Of a stretch of DNA of 64,000 bases, positions 8,945 to 16,731 are shown piece by piece. Source of the DNA: CAYZXT01 sp964482515 (lineage in GTDB: Bacteria; Elusimicrobiota; Elusimicrobia; FEN-1173). The DNA lies in assembly GCA_964482515.1 (NCBI GenBank), contig CAYZXT010000004.1, positions 62,001 to 126,000 on the forward strand, given 5' to 3'. The notes below the pieces were generated by a model. It had not been told where the DNA came from, ran no database searches, and worked only from the letters and a program-made list of their open reading frames with translations. Within the stretch, counting starts at the first letter, position 1. Every line of letters begins with the position of its first letter. The translations under genes were made by a program, and so were the position numbers.

Positions 8945-9080
8945 AAAAAAAAAGCTCCGGCAGCTCAGCCATCCTCAATGTTGAGGGGTCTTGAGCTCGC
9001 GTCCCCACCGCGTGGATGGAGTTGCCCTTGCCGGAGCTAAATTTGTTTTTGAAACCTCAAAGATCCGTCGAACTTCTTTC
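8945..9080 (-). ncRNA. Candidate structured RNA with three-way junction and U-tract
   Basis: On the minus strand AGCTCCGGCA (9038-9029) pairs perfectly with TGCCGGAGCT (8962-8953), which runs directly into a stretch of T residues. Inside are two further helices: CCAC-GCG-GTGG, and GCTCA/TGAGC capped by a CCTCA/TGAGG hairpin, giving a three-way junction. The inner sequence contains GGGCAA and GGGGACGC, recalling parts of the GEMM-I consensus, but GCAAAGCC is absent. A sigma70-like promoter lies at the right distance (9087-9115). I do not recognise the family. It could be a stand-alone small RNA or a leader of the gene at 8390-8659. It also lies downstream of glyS. Confidence 0.6.
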
Positions 9081-9086
9081 ATCGTG

Positions 9087-9115
9087 AGTCTAGCCCCGGC
9101 CAAAATCAAAGTCAA
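9087..9115 (-). promoter_or_regulatory. Promoter of the structured RNA
   Basis: Minus strand: TTGACT (9115-9110), a 17-nt spacer ending in GGCCGGGGC, TAGACT (9092-9087). The spacer end and -10 are nearly the same as those of the riboswitch promoter at 7205-7232. The 9116-9241 remainder up to glyS shows only a weak GCAAAA/TTTTGC hairpin that may end glyS transcription. Confidence 0.6.
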
Positions 9116-9241
9116 TGGAAATCCGACGGAGAAACAATAAATTTACAGGCGATAAAATCCCGCCGAATTCGCGATGGATTTACGCACGCCGAACGGAGCG
9201 CCGTCGATAAAACCCCGTTTTGCAAAAAAGGCTTTTGCGGA

Positions 9242-11401
9242 TCAGTTGTTTATTCCGTCCGGAATCGAGCCGGACGGCACGTCCTGCAGCAGGGAGAAAT
9301 CCGCCACCCGGCGGAAGAGGGTTTCGACGCTCTTCAGGAGGGTCAGCCGGTTCGCCGCGAGCTCCTGCTCCGGGGCCATCACCATCACTTTGATGAAAAA
9401 CTCATCCACCGGCGCCTTGAACTTGACGAGCTCCTTGAGCGCGTCGTCGTAATTGAAGCTTTCGAGGTGCGGGGCCGCCGTGCGCGCGATATTCTCGTAG
9501 GCGGAGAACAACTCCTTCTCCGCGGGCTCGGCGAGCCGGTCCCCCTGCACGGACGACCCCTTCGATTCGTGGGCGGCGAACCAGTCTTTCTTCCGTGCCT
9601 GGGACAAAATGTTGGCCGCACGCTTGAACGCGATTGACAGCGGCGCGAAGTCCGGATGGCGCCGGATGTCGTGCAGCGCTTTCAGCCGCTGTTCCGCGTC
9701 CACCGCGTCCCCGAAGCGGACCGAAGCCACGGCCTCGATCTCGTCGAAACGATATCCCTTCGCCTCCATCAACGCCGACCAGCGCTGCTTGAAGAAATCC
9801 GCCAGCGTCTGGACCGTCTTGGCGCGGTCCCCTTTGACGGTTTCCGGAAAAGCCAGGACCGCCTGCTCTGCGAGCGCGCGCAGGTCCAGCCGCCACTGGC
9901 GGTCCGACAAAATTCTCAAAATTCCGATGGCCGCCCGGCGGAGCCCATAGGGGTCGGCGGAGCCGGTGGGGATGAGCCCCACCAGGAAATCGCCGGCCAG
10001 CGTGTCCAGTTTGTCCGCCAGCGACACCAGCGCGCCGGCTTCCGATTTCGGCAGCTCACCGTCGGCCGTCAACGGCCAGTAATGTTGTTCGATCCCGTCG
10101 GCCACCCGGGAGGGTTCGCCGTCGGCCAGCGCGTAGAGGCGGCCCATCACGCCCTGCAGCTCGGGGAATTCCCCGACCACCGCCGTCACGAGGTCCGCCT
10201 TGGCCAGGAACGCGACGCGCCCCGCCGCCTCGCCGGTCTCCGCCGGCAAATTGTTCAATTGCGAATAAATCGCCCGCGCCAATCGTTCAACCCGCGCGGT
10301 CTTGTCCCACACCGTGCCGAGTTCCTTCTGAAAGAGGACGCCCTTCAGCTGCGGCGCCTTTTCTTCCAGCCGTGTCTTGCGGTCCTGTCCAAAGAAAAAA
10401 GCCGCGTCGGAAAGCCGCGCGGAAAGGACGCGCTCGTAGCCCTCGCGCACCACGGCCTGGTTCTCGGAGATGCCGTTGCGGATCCCGATGAAGTTCGGCA
10501 GGAGGGTGCCGCCGGATTTCGCGTCATGGAAAATCGGAAAAAACTTCTGATGCTTCTTCATGGATGTGACGAGGATTTCCGACGGGAGAGACAGGTACTC
10601 CGGATCGAACTTCCCCAATATCGCGACCGGATGTTCCACGAGGTGGACGACTTCGTCCAGCAGGTCGCCGAACTTTTCCATCGGGATGTGCCCGTGGACG
10701 GATTTCCCGGTTTGCTGGATTTGTTTTTCGATCAACGCCCGCCGCTCGGCCGGGTCCACCACGACGCAGCGGTCTTTCAACAACGGCTGGTAGCGGGACG
10801 GGGACGTGATCTCGATGGGCTTTTTGGTCTGGAACCGCAGGCCCAAGGTCTTCTTACCGCTCTTGATTCCGGCCAGCTGAAATTTGACGGGACGGGAACC
10901 GTAGAGCGCCGCGATCCAGCGGATCGGGCGGGCGAAGGAAAACCGGCCCTCTTCCCAGACCATGTTCTTGGCGAAGGGTATTTTTTTGATCAGCTCCGGC
11001 AATAGTTCCGGCAGGATTTTTTCCGCGTGGAGCCCTTCCTGGTGCTTCACCGCGCAGAGCCGTTCGCCGCGGTCTGTTTGGCGGGTTTCCAGTTTCTCCG
11101 GCGTCGTGCCCTGGGACCGGGCGAAGCCCTGGGCCGCGGGCGTCCAGTTCCCCTCCGCGTCCTTCGCCTGCGCCAAACCCGGCCCGAGGCTTTCCTGGAC
11201 CAGGTCCTTGCCTTTGGAGGCCAGCTCCGTCACGATCAGCGCCAGCCGCCGCGGCGTGCCGAGGGTCCTGATCGACTTATAGGTAAGGCCTTTTCCGTCG
11301 AGACGGGCCTTCGCCAACCCCTGAAGCTCCTCGAGCGCGCGGGGAACGAAGCGCGCGGGAAGCTCCTCCACTCCTATCTCCAGCAGAAGGTCCTTGTTCA
11401 T
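9242..11401 (-). CDS. glyS: Glycyl-tRNA synthetase beta subunit
   Basis: The 719-residue product begins MNKDLLLEIGVEELPARFVP, the typical start of the beta subunit of the bacterial alpha2-beta2 glycyl-tRNA synthetase; length is close to the usual 690. With GlyQ it attaches glycine to tRNA-Gly in the cytoplasm, the beta subunit contributing tRNA binding. Its start codon overlaps the glyQ stop by four bases, so the two are translationally coupled. The HD-like central part (MKKHQKFFP, RLSDAAFFFGQDR) is intact. No frameshift seen. Confidence 0.97.
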   Translation of the reverse strand: MNKDLLLEIGVEELPARFVPRALEELQGLAKARLDGKGLTYKSIRTLGTPRRLALIVTELASKGKDLVQESLGPGLAQAKDAEGNWTPAAQGFARSQGTTPEKLETRQTDRGERLCAVKHQEGLHAEKILPELLPELIKKIPFAKNMVWEEGRFSFARPIRWIAALYGSRPVKFQLAGIKSGKKTLGLRFQTKKPIEITSPSRYQPLLKDRCVVVDPAERRALIEKQIQQTGKSVHGHIPMEKFGDLLDEVVHLVEHPVAILGKFDPEYLSLPSEILVTSMKKHQKFFPIFHDAKSGGTLLPNFIGIRNGISENQAVVREGYERVLSARLSDAAFFFGQDRKTRLEEKAPQLKGVLFQKELGTVWDKTARVERLARAIYSQLNNLPAETGEAAGRVAFLAKADLVTAVVGEFPELQGVMGRLYALADGEPSRVADGIEQHYWPLTADGELPKSEAGALVSLADKLDTLAGDFLVGLIPTGSADPYGLRRAAIGILRILSDRQWRLDLRALAEQAVLAFPETVKGDRAKTVQTLADFFKQRWSALMEAKGYRFDEIEAVASVRFGDAVDAEQRLKALHDIRRHPDFAPLSIAFKRAANILSQARKKDWFAAHESKGSSVQGDRLAEPAEKELFSAYENIARTAAPHLESFNYDDALKELVKFKAPVDEFFIKVMVMAPEQELAANRLTLLKSVETLFRRVADFSLLQDVPSGSIPDGINN

Positions 11402-12300
11402 GATTTCGGGTTTCCGGTCTCGGATTTCGGATTGCCGTTCTCATTCCGCGCTCCGCTATCTGCAATCTGCAATATGTATTGTTCCGCCACGCGGCGGGCC
11501 AGGTTGCGGACCCGGCCGATGTAGCCCACGCGCTCGGTCACGGAAATCGCGCGCCGGGCGTCGAGCAGGTTGAAAAGGTGGGAGCACTTCATCACCGCGT
11601 CATAGGCCGGAAGCACGATTTTCTCATCCATCAGCCGCTGCGCCTCTTTTTCCCAATCGGTGAAATGCCGCCTCAGCATCTCGATGTCCGCGGTCTCGAA
11701 GTTGTATTTGGAAAATTGTTTTTCGTCCTCCAGGTGCACCTGGCCGTAGGTGGTCTTGGGCGTCCAGAGCACGTCGTAGACGCTGTCCTTCTTCTGTGAG
11801 TACATGGCCAGACGTTCCAGCCCGTAGGTGATCTCCACCGATATCGGATTGAGGTCGATGCCGCCGACCTGCTGGAAATAGGTGAACTGGGTGATCTCCA
11901 TCCCGTCGAGCCATACTTCCCAGCCCAATCCCCAGGCGCCGAGGGTCGGGCTTTCCCAATCGTCCTCGACGAAGCGGATGTCGTGGCGCTTGGGATCGAT
12001 GCCGATCGCCTTCAGCGACGAAAGGTATTTGTTCTGGATGTCCGACGGCGCGGGCTTGATCAGGACCTGGTATTGGTAATAGTGCTGGAGGCGGTTGGGG
12101 TTTTCACCGTAGCGCCCGTCGGTCGGGCGGCGGGAAGGCTCCACGTAGGCCGCGGCCCAGGGCTCGGGGCCGAGGCAGCGCAGGAACGTCGCGGGATTGA
12201 AAGTCCCCGCGCCCTTCTCCACGTCGTAGGGCTGCCAGAGCAGGCAACCCTGCTTGGCCCAGAATTTTTGCAGCGTCAGAATAATGTCTTGGAAAGTCAT
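11398..12300 (-). CDS. glyQ: Glycyl-tRNA synthetase alpha subunit
   Basis: The 300-residue catalytic alpha subunit is recognised from its start (MTFQDIILTLQKFWAKQGCL) and the motifs YVEPSRRPTDGRYGENPNR and QQVGGIDLNPISVEITYGLER. It forms glycyl-adenylate and works with GlyS encoded immediately downstream. AAGGG lies about ten bases before the ATG. The last 15 residues are an odd low-complexity tail in which GNPKS occurs twice, from a short DNA repeat (aatccgaaatccg); it lies outside the conserved fold and probably arose by repeat expansion near the stop codon. Confidence 0.97.
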   Translation of the reverse strand: MTFQDIILTLQKFWAKQGCLLWQPYDVEKGAGTFNPATFLRCLGPEPWAAAYVEPSRRPTDGRYGENPNRLQHYYQYQVLIKPAPSDIQNKYLSSLKAIGIDPKRHDIRFVEDDWESPTLGAWGLGWEVWLDGMEITQFTYFQQVGGIDLNPISVEITYGLERLAMYSQKKDSVYDVLWTPKTTYGQVHLEDEKQFSKYNFETADIEMLRRHFTDWEKEAQRLMDEKIVLPAYDAVMKCSHLFNLLDARRAISVTERVGYIGRVRNLARRVAEQYILQIADSGARNENGNPKSETGNPKS

Positions 12301-12346
12301 TCGTTGAACCCTTCAGCGCATCGGCGCGGCTTGATGCCGCAATCCG

Positions 12347-13438
12347 CTATCGGATGGACGGAAACCGCCGGGCGATTCCGGTTGACTCAAAGAAGTCCGC
12401 CATCATTTTTGCATAAATTTTATTACCGTAGGGAGTCAAATGCCTGTGAATGTCGGTCCGCGAGTCAAAAAACAAATCATTCACCTCAAGTGCTTGCCCC
12501 CCGTTTGCCCGCCCGAGGATGCTATTGTTCGTCGGCAAAAACCAGCGCGCGACATCGCGGACCCCGGAGAAAAAAACCCGGACGCGCTCTTCGTAAACAA
12601 CGGATTCGCCGCCCTCCGTCAGCATCGCCAGGCTCGGCGTCTCCGTTGCGACCAAGCGGCCGCCCGTGTCTGACTGAATTTGCGCAACCATCGCTTGAAC
12701 CGCCTGCAAGATGAGTCCCTCATTGTTCCGATAAAAATAATGCAAAGGATCAAAATCAGGCAGGACGTTCAAAATAAAGTTCACGGTTCTGGAGTCCGGA
12801 AAAACTTCCGAAAATTTCCGCTGAAGCGCTCCGGCGAGGTATATCCCGTGCGTCCAACCCGGCACTCTGATGAGCCGTCCGCCGACCAACAAGTGGAGAG
12901 CCCGTATCTCCATGTCTCCCGAGTCGCTGTAATCGAAATTCCACACAACAAGGTCCGGCTGGATCCGGGGCAGGATCACGTCCTTAAGGAAAATGTATTC
13001 CTGGCTCGGCCCGTACCCCGCGACGCCCGCGTTGAGAACGCGAACATCGTAACCGGCGTTGCGCAACAACCATTGCAAATACACCGCGACGGTCTGATTC
13101 CCCGGCAGTCCGTAACCGTAGGTAAATGAATCCCCCACCAGCACGATCCGATAGTCTTTGGGGGCGGCCCTGATCCGGCTTTTATGGTTCAGCCTCAAAC
13201 CCAGAGCGTCGGTTTCAAACTCTCCCCAAGGATTTCTCCAGAAAGGCCGATGCGCCCAAATCCGCTGGCTATCCAGCCTGTAATGGCTCTCCGGAATGTC
13301 CCAAGCGGCCCAGGAGATCCAGGGCTCCTGCATGCGGTAACCGCTACACCTTAAAACACCTTCAAAGATCAAGAGAGAAACGGTCACCGATCCAAGAGCC
13401 AACGCCAGTTTTATCAAAAAAATTTTACGGCCGGCCAT
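12347..13438 (-). CDS. Membrane-anchored SGNH-hydrolase-like protein (copy 1)
   Basis: The 363-residue product has one N-terminal membrane helix (about residues 7-27) and an SGNH/GDSL-type hydrolase domain. Visible blocks: VGDSFTYGYG (nucleophile Ser), VLNAGVAGYGPSQEY (Gly block), VVWNFDYSD, and near the C-terminus DIHRHLTPYGNKIYA, matching the Asp-x-x-His block. Such domains remove or transfer acyl groups on polysaccharides or lipids; substrate unknown. It is a paralogue of the next gene (13462-14619), same architecture, only 23 bases apart, so a tandem duplication. It lies between recO and glyQ in a long same-strand run. Confidence 0.8.
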   Translation of the reverse strand: MAGRKIFLIKLALALGSVTVSLLIFEGVLRCSGYRMQEPWISWAAWDIPESHYRLDSQRIWAHRPFWRNPWGEFETDALGLRLNHKSRIRAAPKDYRIVLVGDSFTYGYGLPGNQTVAVYLQWLLRNAGYDVRVLNAGVAGYGPSQEYIFLKDVILPRIQPDLVVWNFDYSDSGDMEIRALHLLVGGRLIRVPGWTHGIYLAGALQRKFSEVFPDSRTVNFILNVLPDFDPLHYFYRNNEGLILQAVQAMVAQIQSDTGGRLVATETPSLAMLTEGGESVVYEERVRVFFSGVRDVARWFLPTNNSILGRANGGQALEVNDLFFDSRTDIHRHLTPYGNKIYAKMMADFFESTGIARRFPSIR

Positions 13439-13461
13439 CGGAGGTCCCGAATTTTAACATT

Positions 13462-14619
13462 TCAGCGCTTACTTGTGATCTGTTGCCCACGAGCCGTCAT
13501 TTTATGAAATTGTCTCGTAAACCCCCGCGAATCAAGATACTCATAAATAATCTGGGCGTACAACTGATTGCCCGCGGGGTTCAGGTGCTTGAACTCATCC
13601 ACTTTCACATCCAGGAAGAAATCTTCCAACTGAGGCGACGCCCCACGGGAAGCCGCGAATTTTCGCCGGAGGACATCGTTCGTGGCCATATAATAGGGAA
13701 TCGATCGGCCCAGCTTTCCGAAGGCATTTTCAACGGCGCTATTATTAATCCATGGAAATGCCTCGATGCCTTTCAGCAGCCAATAACTGGGCGTTTGAGT
13801 AACGAGAAGGCGCCCTCCGGTTTCAGCGCGCACGTTTTGGATCATGGCCTGGACTTTCCAAAACACCTTTTCGTCCGACCCTCTCTCCATTAATCGGCCT
13901 GCGTCAAAATCCAGGAGCTTGATAATAATGAAATTAAGCGGACGTGTCATTGCGATTTTTTCGCCGAAGGTTCTGTGCAATAGCCCCTGTATAAAGAAAC
14001 CGTTAAGAACGGCCGGCTCACGGACCAAACTATTCCCTATGGCCAGATGCAAGGAGCGCATTTGCATTTCCATCCAATCGGCATAATCGAGGTTCCAAAT
14101 AATCAAATCCGGGCGGCGGGGCCATACGACATCCTGGATATAAATATATTCCTGGCCTGGGCTGTAGCCGCAGACCCCCGCGTTTAAGACCTGTACATCA
14201 TAATTCTTTCGTTGGAGCATCTCCTGGAGGTAAACAGCCAGCGTCTCGTTCCCTTTAACACCATGGCCGTAAGTGAAGGAATCGCCGACCAGCGCTATTT
14301 TAAAAGTGCGGGGTGAAGGCGCGAACGTTTCGTAAGGATTGATACGAAACCCGGACCCGTCCGAAGAGAACCCCCAATTTTCATCCGGCGCATTGGAGTT
14401 GAAATTTGGTTTTAGAGCCCACAATCGACGGAGATCCAGCTTATAATATGAATCTTTCGATCCCCACGTACACCAAGCCGCCCACGGTCTCCTGGGTACA
14501 TATCCCATTAAAATCAAATACCCATCAAGGGCCAGGGCGCAGGCCGTGAGCGATAATAAGACAGTGGCGAAAATGAAACCCGCCCTTTTAAAGGGTTTTG
14601 ATCCTTGGCCGCTACCCAA
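13462..14619 (-). CDS. Membrane-anchored SGNH-hydrolase-like protein (copy 2)
   Basis: The 385-residue product has an N-terminal membrane helix (about residues 11-34) and the same SGNH blocks as its neighbour: VGDSFTYGHG, VLNAGVCGYSPGQEY, IIWNLDYAD and DEFKHLNPAGNQLYAQ. Both copies also share a W-A-x-W-x-x-W-x-S/D-x-x-Y start after the helix. The start at 14619 overlaps the end of recO by eight bases. Probably an envelope-facing esterase or O-acyl transferase partner; I see no MBOAT acyltransferase gene nearby to fix the substrate. Confidence 0.8.
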   Translation of the reverse strand: MGSGQGSKPFKRAGFIFATVLLSLTACALALDGYLILMGYVPRRPWAAWCTWGSKDSYYKLDLRRLWALKPNFNSNAPDENWGFSSDGSGFRINPYETFAPSPRTFKIALVGDSFTYGHGVKGNETLAVYLQEMLQRKNYDVQVLNAGVCGYSPGQEYIYIQDVVWPRRPDLIIWNLDYADWMEMQMRSLHLAIGNSLVREPAVLNGFFIQGLLHRTFGEKIAMTRPLNFIIIKLLDFDAGRLMERGSDEKVFWKVQAMIQNVRAETGGRLLVTQTPSYWLLKGIEAFPWINNSAVENAFGKLGRSIPYYMATNDVLRRKFAASRGASPQLEDFFLDVKVDEFKHLNPAGNQLYAQIIYEYLDSRGFTRQFHKMTARGQQITSKR

Positions 14620-15313
14620 GGATCTTGACAGGCTTCCCGCTGGCCGCGGCCCCTTCCAGATAATTCTCCAGGGACCTCCTGTGCGCCAGGGTCCGCAGCG
14701 GACCGTCCATCAGGGGAGCGACGAACCGCAGCATCTTTTCCTGAAAGAAAACGATCCGGTCCGCCGGACAAGGGACGGACGCCGGCGCGGTGAAATCATA
14801 ATCGCGAAGGATTTCAACGGCCTCGCCGGTTTCCCCGCGAAGCGGTCCCAGCATCTCCTCGTTCAGCGCGTAGCCGGCCCGCGCCAGGAACTGAAGCATG
14901 AAAGCGGCGCGTACGGTCTCCTCCTCCTGCGTTTCAAGCGCGGATAGGGCCCGGCGCAGCAGATCGTATTTCTCCGGGTGGGGCTGGCCCAGCGCCGTCA
15001 ACCGTTCGGTCCATTCGCACAGGAAGAGCGCGCTGTTCATCCGGGCCCAGGACGCTTTCAACGCCGGGAAAGACGCGGCGATGGCGCCGCCGGCGATGCG
15101 GGCGAAGGCGGAATCCGAACCGGAAGCCGTCCAAAGGCGGAACTTGGCCTCGACGCCCGGCTCCACGGCGAAAGCGAGTTTGGAGCGCGGCCGCCCCACG
15201 CCCACGGCCAGCACCAGGAGGCGGCCCTTTTCATAGGTAAAAAGCGACAGCCGCCGGTCGAACTCATTGACCCGCCGCCCGCTCAGAACGATGGCCTTAA
15301 CGTTCAGGTACAT
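14612..15313 (-). CDS. recO: DNA repair protein RecO
   Basis: The 233-residue product starts MYLNVKAIVLSGRRVNEFDRR, the RecO OB-fold entry, followed by the YEKGRLLVLAVGVGRPRSK strand pair and a helical C-terminal domain with little conservation, as usual. RecO loads RecA on SSB-coated single-stranded DNA with RecR. The Cys zinc-finger found in many RecO proteins is not evident. The gene sits in the same-strand run and overlaps the SGNH gene downstream. Confidence 0.9.
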   Translation of the reverse strand: MYLNVKAIVLSGRRVNEFDRRLSLFTYEKGRLLVLAVGVGRPRSKLAFAVEPGVEAKFRLWTASGSDSAFARIAGGAIAASFPALKASWARMNSALFLCEWTERLTALGQPHPEKYDLLRRALSALETQEEETVRAAFMLQFLARAGYALNEEMLGPLRGETGEAVEILRDYDFTAPASVPCPADRIVFFQEKMLRFVAPLMDGPLRTLAHRRSLENYLEGAAASGKPVKILG

Positions 15314-15361
15314 ACGTTATCCTCTGGGAACCTGTTTGTCGTCATTCCGGGACGACGGGCT

Positions 15362-15721
15362 TTAATAATTCTCACCTAATAAATTTCTTCGCATTCGCTG
15401 TATCATGTCATCCGGCAATTCGTGGAAAATCTTGTTCGCCTGCTCGGGACCCATTTCCTCCAGCAGCGGGCCGAGCGCGCCCGCACCGGCGGTGCTCAGC
15501 AGCAACACCTGTTGATCGGGCGGCAGGCGTTCGAAAAAAATTTCGGCCCGGTCCGGCGGCATGAGCTTGAAAAAAGCGACACGTTCAAAGGGCGAAGCTT
15601 TCGCCCATTCCTCCTCGAGCTTTTCCACCGCGGCGGCGGACAGCGTTTCCTTCAACCGCCCGAATTGTTTCGACTGAAAGAGCTCTTTCGCCTCCCGCAA
15701 AGTGAACCCGCCCGGAGTCAC
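15362..15721 (-). CDS. Free-standing MgtE-N-like domain protein
   Basis: The 119 residues consist of short helical repeats such as LMPPDRAEIFFERLPPDQQ and EEMGPEQANKIFHELPDD, the pattern of the cytoplasmic MgtE N domain that senses Mg2+ in MgtE channels. No membrane helix or CBS domain is present in this protein. Its start overlaps by four bases (ATGA) the stop of a CNNM/CorC-type CBS transporter, so the two are coupled. I infer an accessory or sensor subunit for the neighbouring transporters; similar domains also occur in flagellar FliG and chaperone proteins, so the function is open. Confidence 0.7.
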   Translation of the reverse strand: MTPGGFTLREAKELFQSKQFGRLKETLSAAAVEKLEEEWAKASPFERVAFFKLMPPDRAEIFFERLPPDQQVLLLSTAGAGALGPLLEEMGPEQANKIFHELPDDMIQRMRRNLLGENY

Positions 15722-16731
15722 GTCGCCGCCGGGACGTTGAGGTCCGGCTCTTCCTTTATTTCCCCGACGATCGCTTCCAGCACGTCCTGCAGCGTCACGA
15801 TCCCCTGGACGTGCCCGCCCGCGTCCACCACCATCGCCAAATGGTTGTGGCCCTGGCGGAACTCGCGCAGGAGTTGGGCCAACGTCGTGTCCGGCGCCAC
15901 GCGGAAAGCGGGCCGGATCAGGTCCTCAAGCACGAAGAGGGCTTCGCCGCGCCAGAAAGTGAGCAGGTCCTTGGCATAGACCACGCCCACGAGGTTGTCG
16001 AAATTCCGCTTGAAGTAAACCGGCACGCGGGAATATCCGGAGGAAAGGACTTTCTTGATGAGCTCGTCCTTCGGCATGGACATATCCACGGCGAAGATCT
16101 GTCCGCGCGGGACCATGACCTTGGAGACCGGCACCTGGCCGAAGGCCACCAGGTTGCTCAACATGGACCGGAGCCAGGGAGTCACGTTCAGGTTGGAGAT
16201 GAGGCTCTGGATCACCGGCGCGCTCCACTGGGCCCGCTCGGCCTTCACCGACCGCGAAAGGAACGACATCAAGCCGCCCGTGACGTCCACGAGCTTCTGG
16301 ACCAACGGCCCCAGGCGGCGCGACAGGATCTCCACGGGGCGCGCCAGGATCAGGGCGAACCATTCCGGGAAGAGGCGCGCCAGCAGTTTGGGCGCGATCT
16401 CGCAAAAAACGATCAGCACAACGCCGATGACCGCCGGCCAAAGCCAGCCGCCCCACTTGAAAGGGATCCCCCAAAGCTCCACGCTGTCGAAAGCCAGCGA
16501 CGTCGCCAGGATGCCCAGGGCCACGTTCACCAAGTTGTTGAACAGCAGAAGGACGGCCAGGACCTTATCCGGCGACTCTTCCCAAAACGCCAGGCGCCCG
16601 GGATAGATGCGGCGGAGACGGGCGAGCTGCGGCCGCGAAAGGCTCATGAACGACGTTTCCGAAAGGGAGGAGAAGGCGCTTCCCCCGAGCATGATCGCCA
16701 CCAGAACCAGTTTCGCGACGAACTCGCTCAT
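15718..16731 (-). CDS. CNNM/CorC-type membrane protein with CBS pair (copy 2)
   Basis: The 337-residue product has a DUF21 (CNNM) membrane domain of about 180 residues with three to four helices, opening with SAFSSLSETSFMSL, the ion-binding small-residue motif of the family. A CBS pair follows (KVMVPRGQIFAVDM ... DLIRPAFRVAPDTTLAQLL ... GHVQGIVTLQDVLEAIVGEI). Family members export Mg2+ or Na+/Co2+. The C-terminal CorC_HlyC domain is short or missing. Start overlaps the upstream paralogue stop (ATGA) and its own stop overlaps the MgtE-N gene, forming a three-gene coupled unit. Confidence 0.85.
   Translation of the reverse strand: MSEFVAKLVLVAIMLGGSAFSSLSETSFMSLSRPQLARLRRIYPGRLAFWEESPDKVLAVLLLFNNLVNVALGILATSLAFDSVELWGIPFKWGGWLWPAVIGVVLIVFCEIAPKLLARLFPEWFALILARPVEILSRRLGPLVQKLVDVTGGLMSFLSRSVKAERAQWSAPVIQSLISNLNVTPWLRSMLSNLVAFGQVPVSKVMVPRGQIFAVDMSMPKDELIKKVLSSGYSRVPVYFKRNFDNLVGVVYAKDLLTFWRGEALFVLEDLIRPAFRVAPDTTLAQLLREFRQGHNHLAMVVDAGGHVQGIVTLQDVLEAIVGEIKEEPDLNVPAAT

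Noticed and set aside
8969..9082. Small ORF inside the structured RNA starting with ATG at 9082
   Set aside because: The predicted transcription start is at or after this ATG and there is no ribosome site; the RNA structure explains the stretch better.
15330..15361. Half copy of the dispersed repeat (GTCATTCCGGGACGAC)
   Set aside because: Only one half with several mismatches; too short to call.
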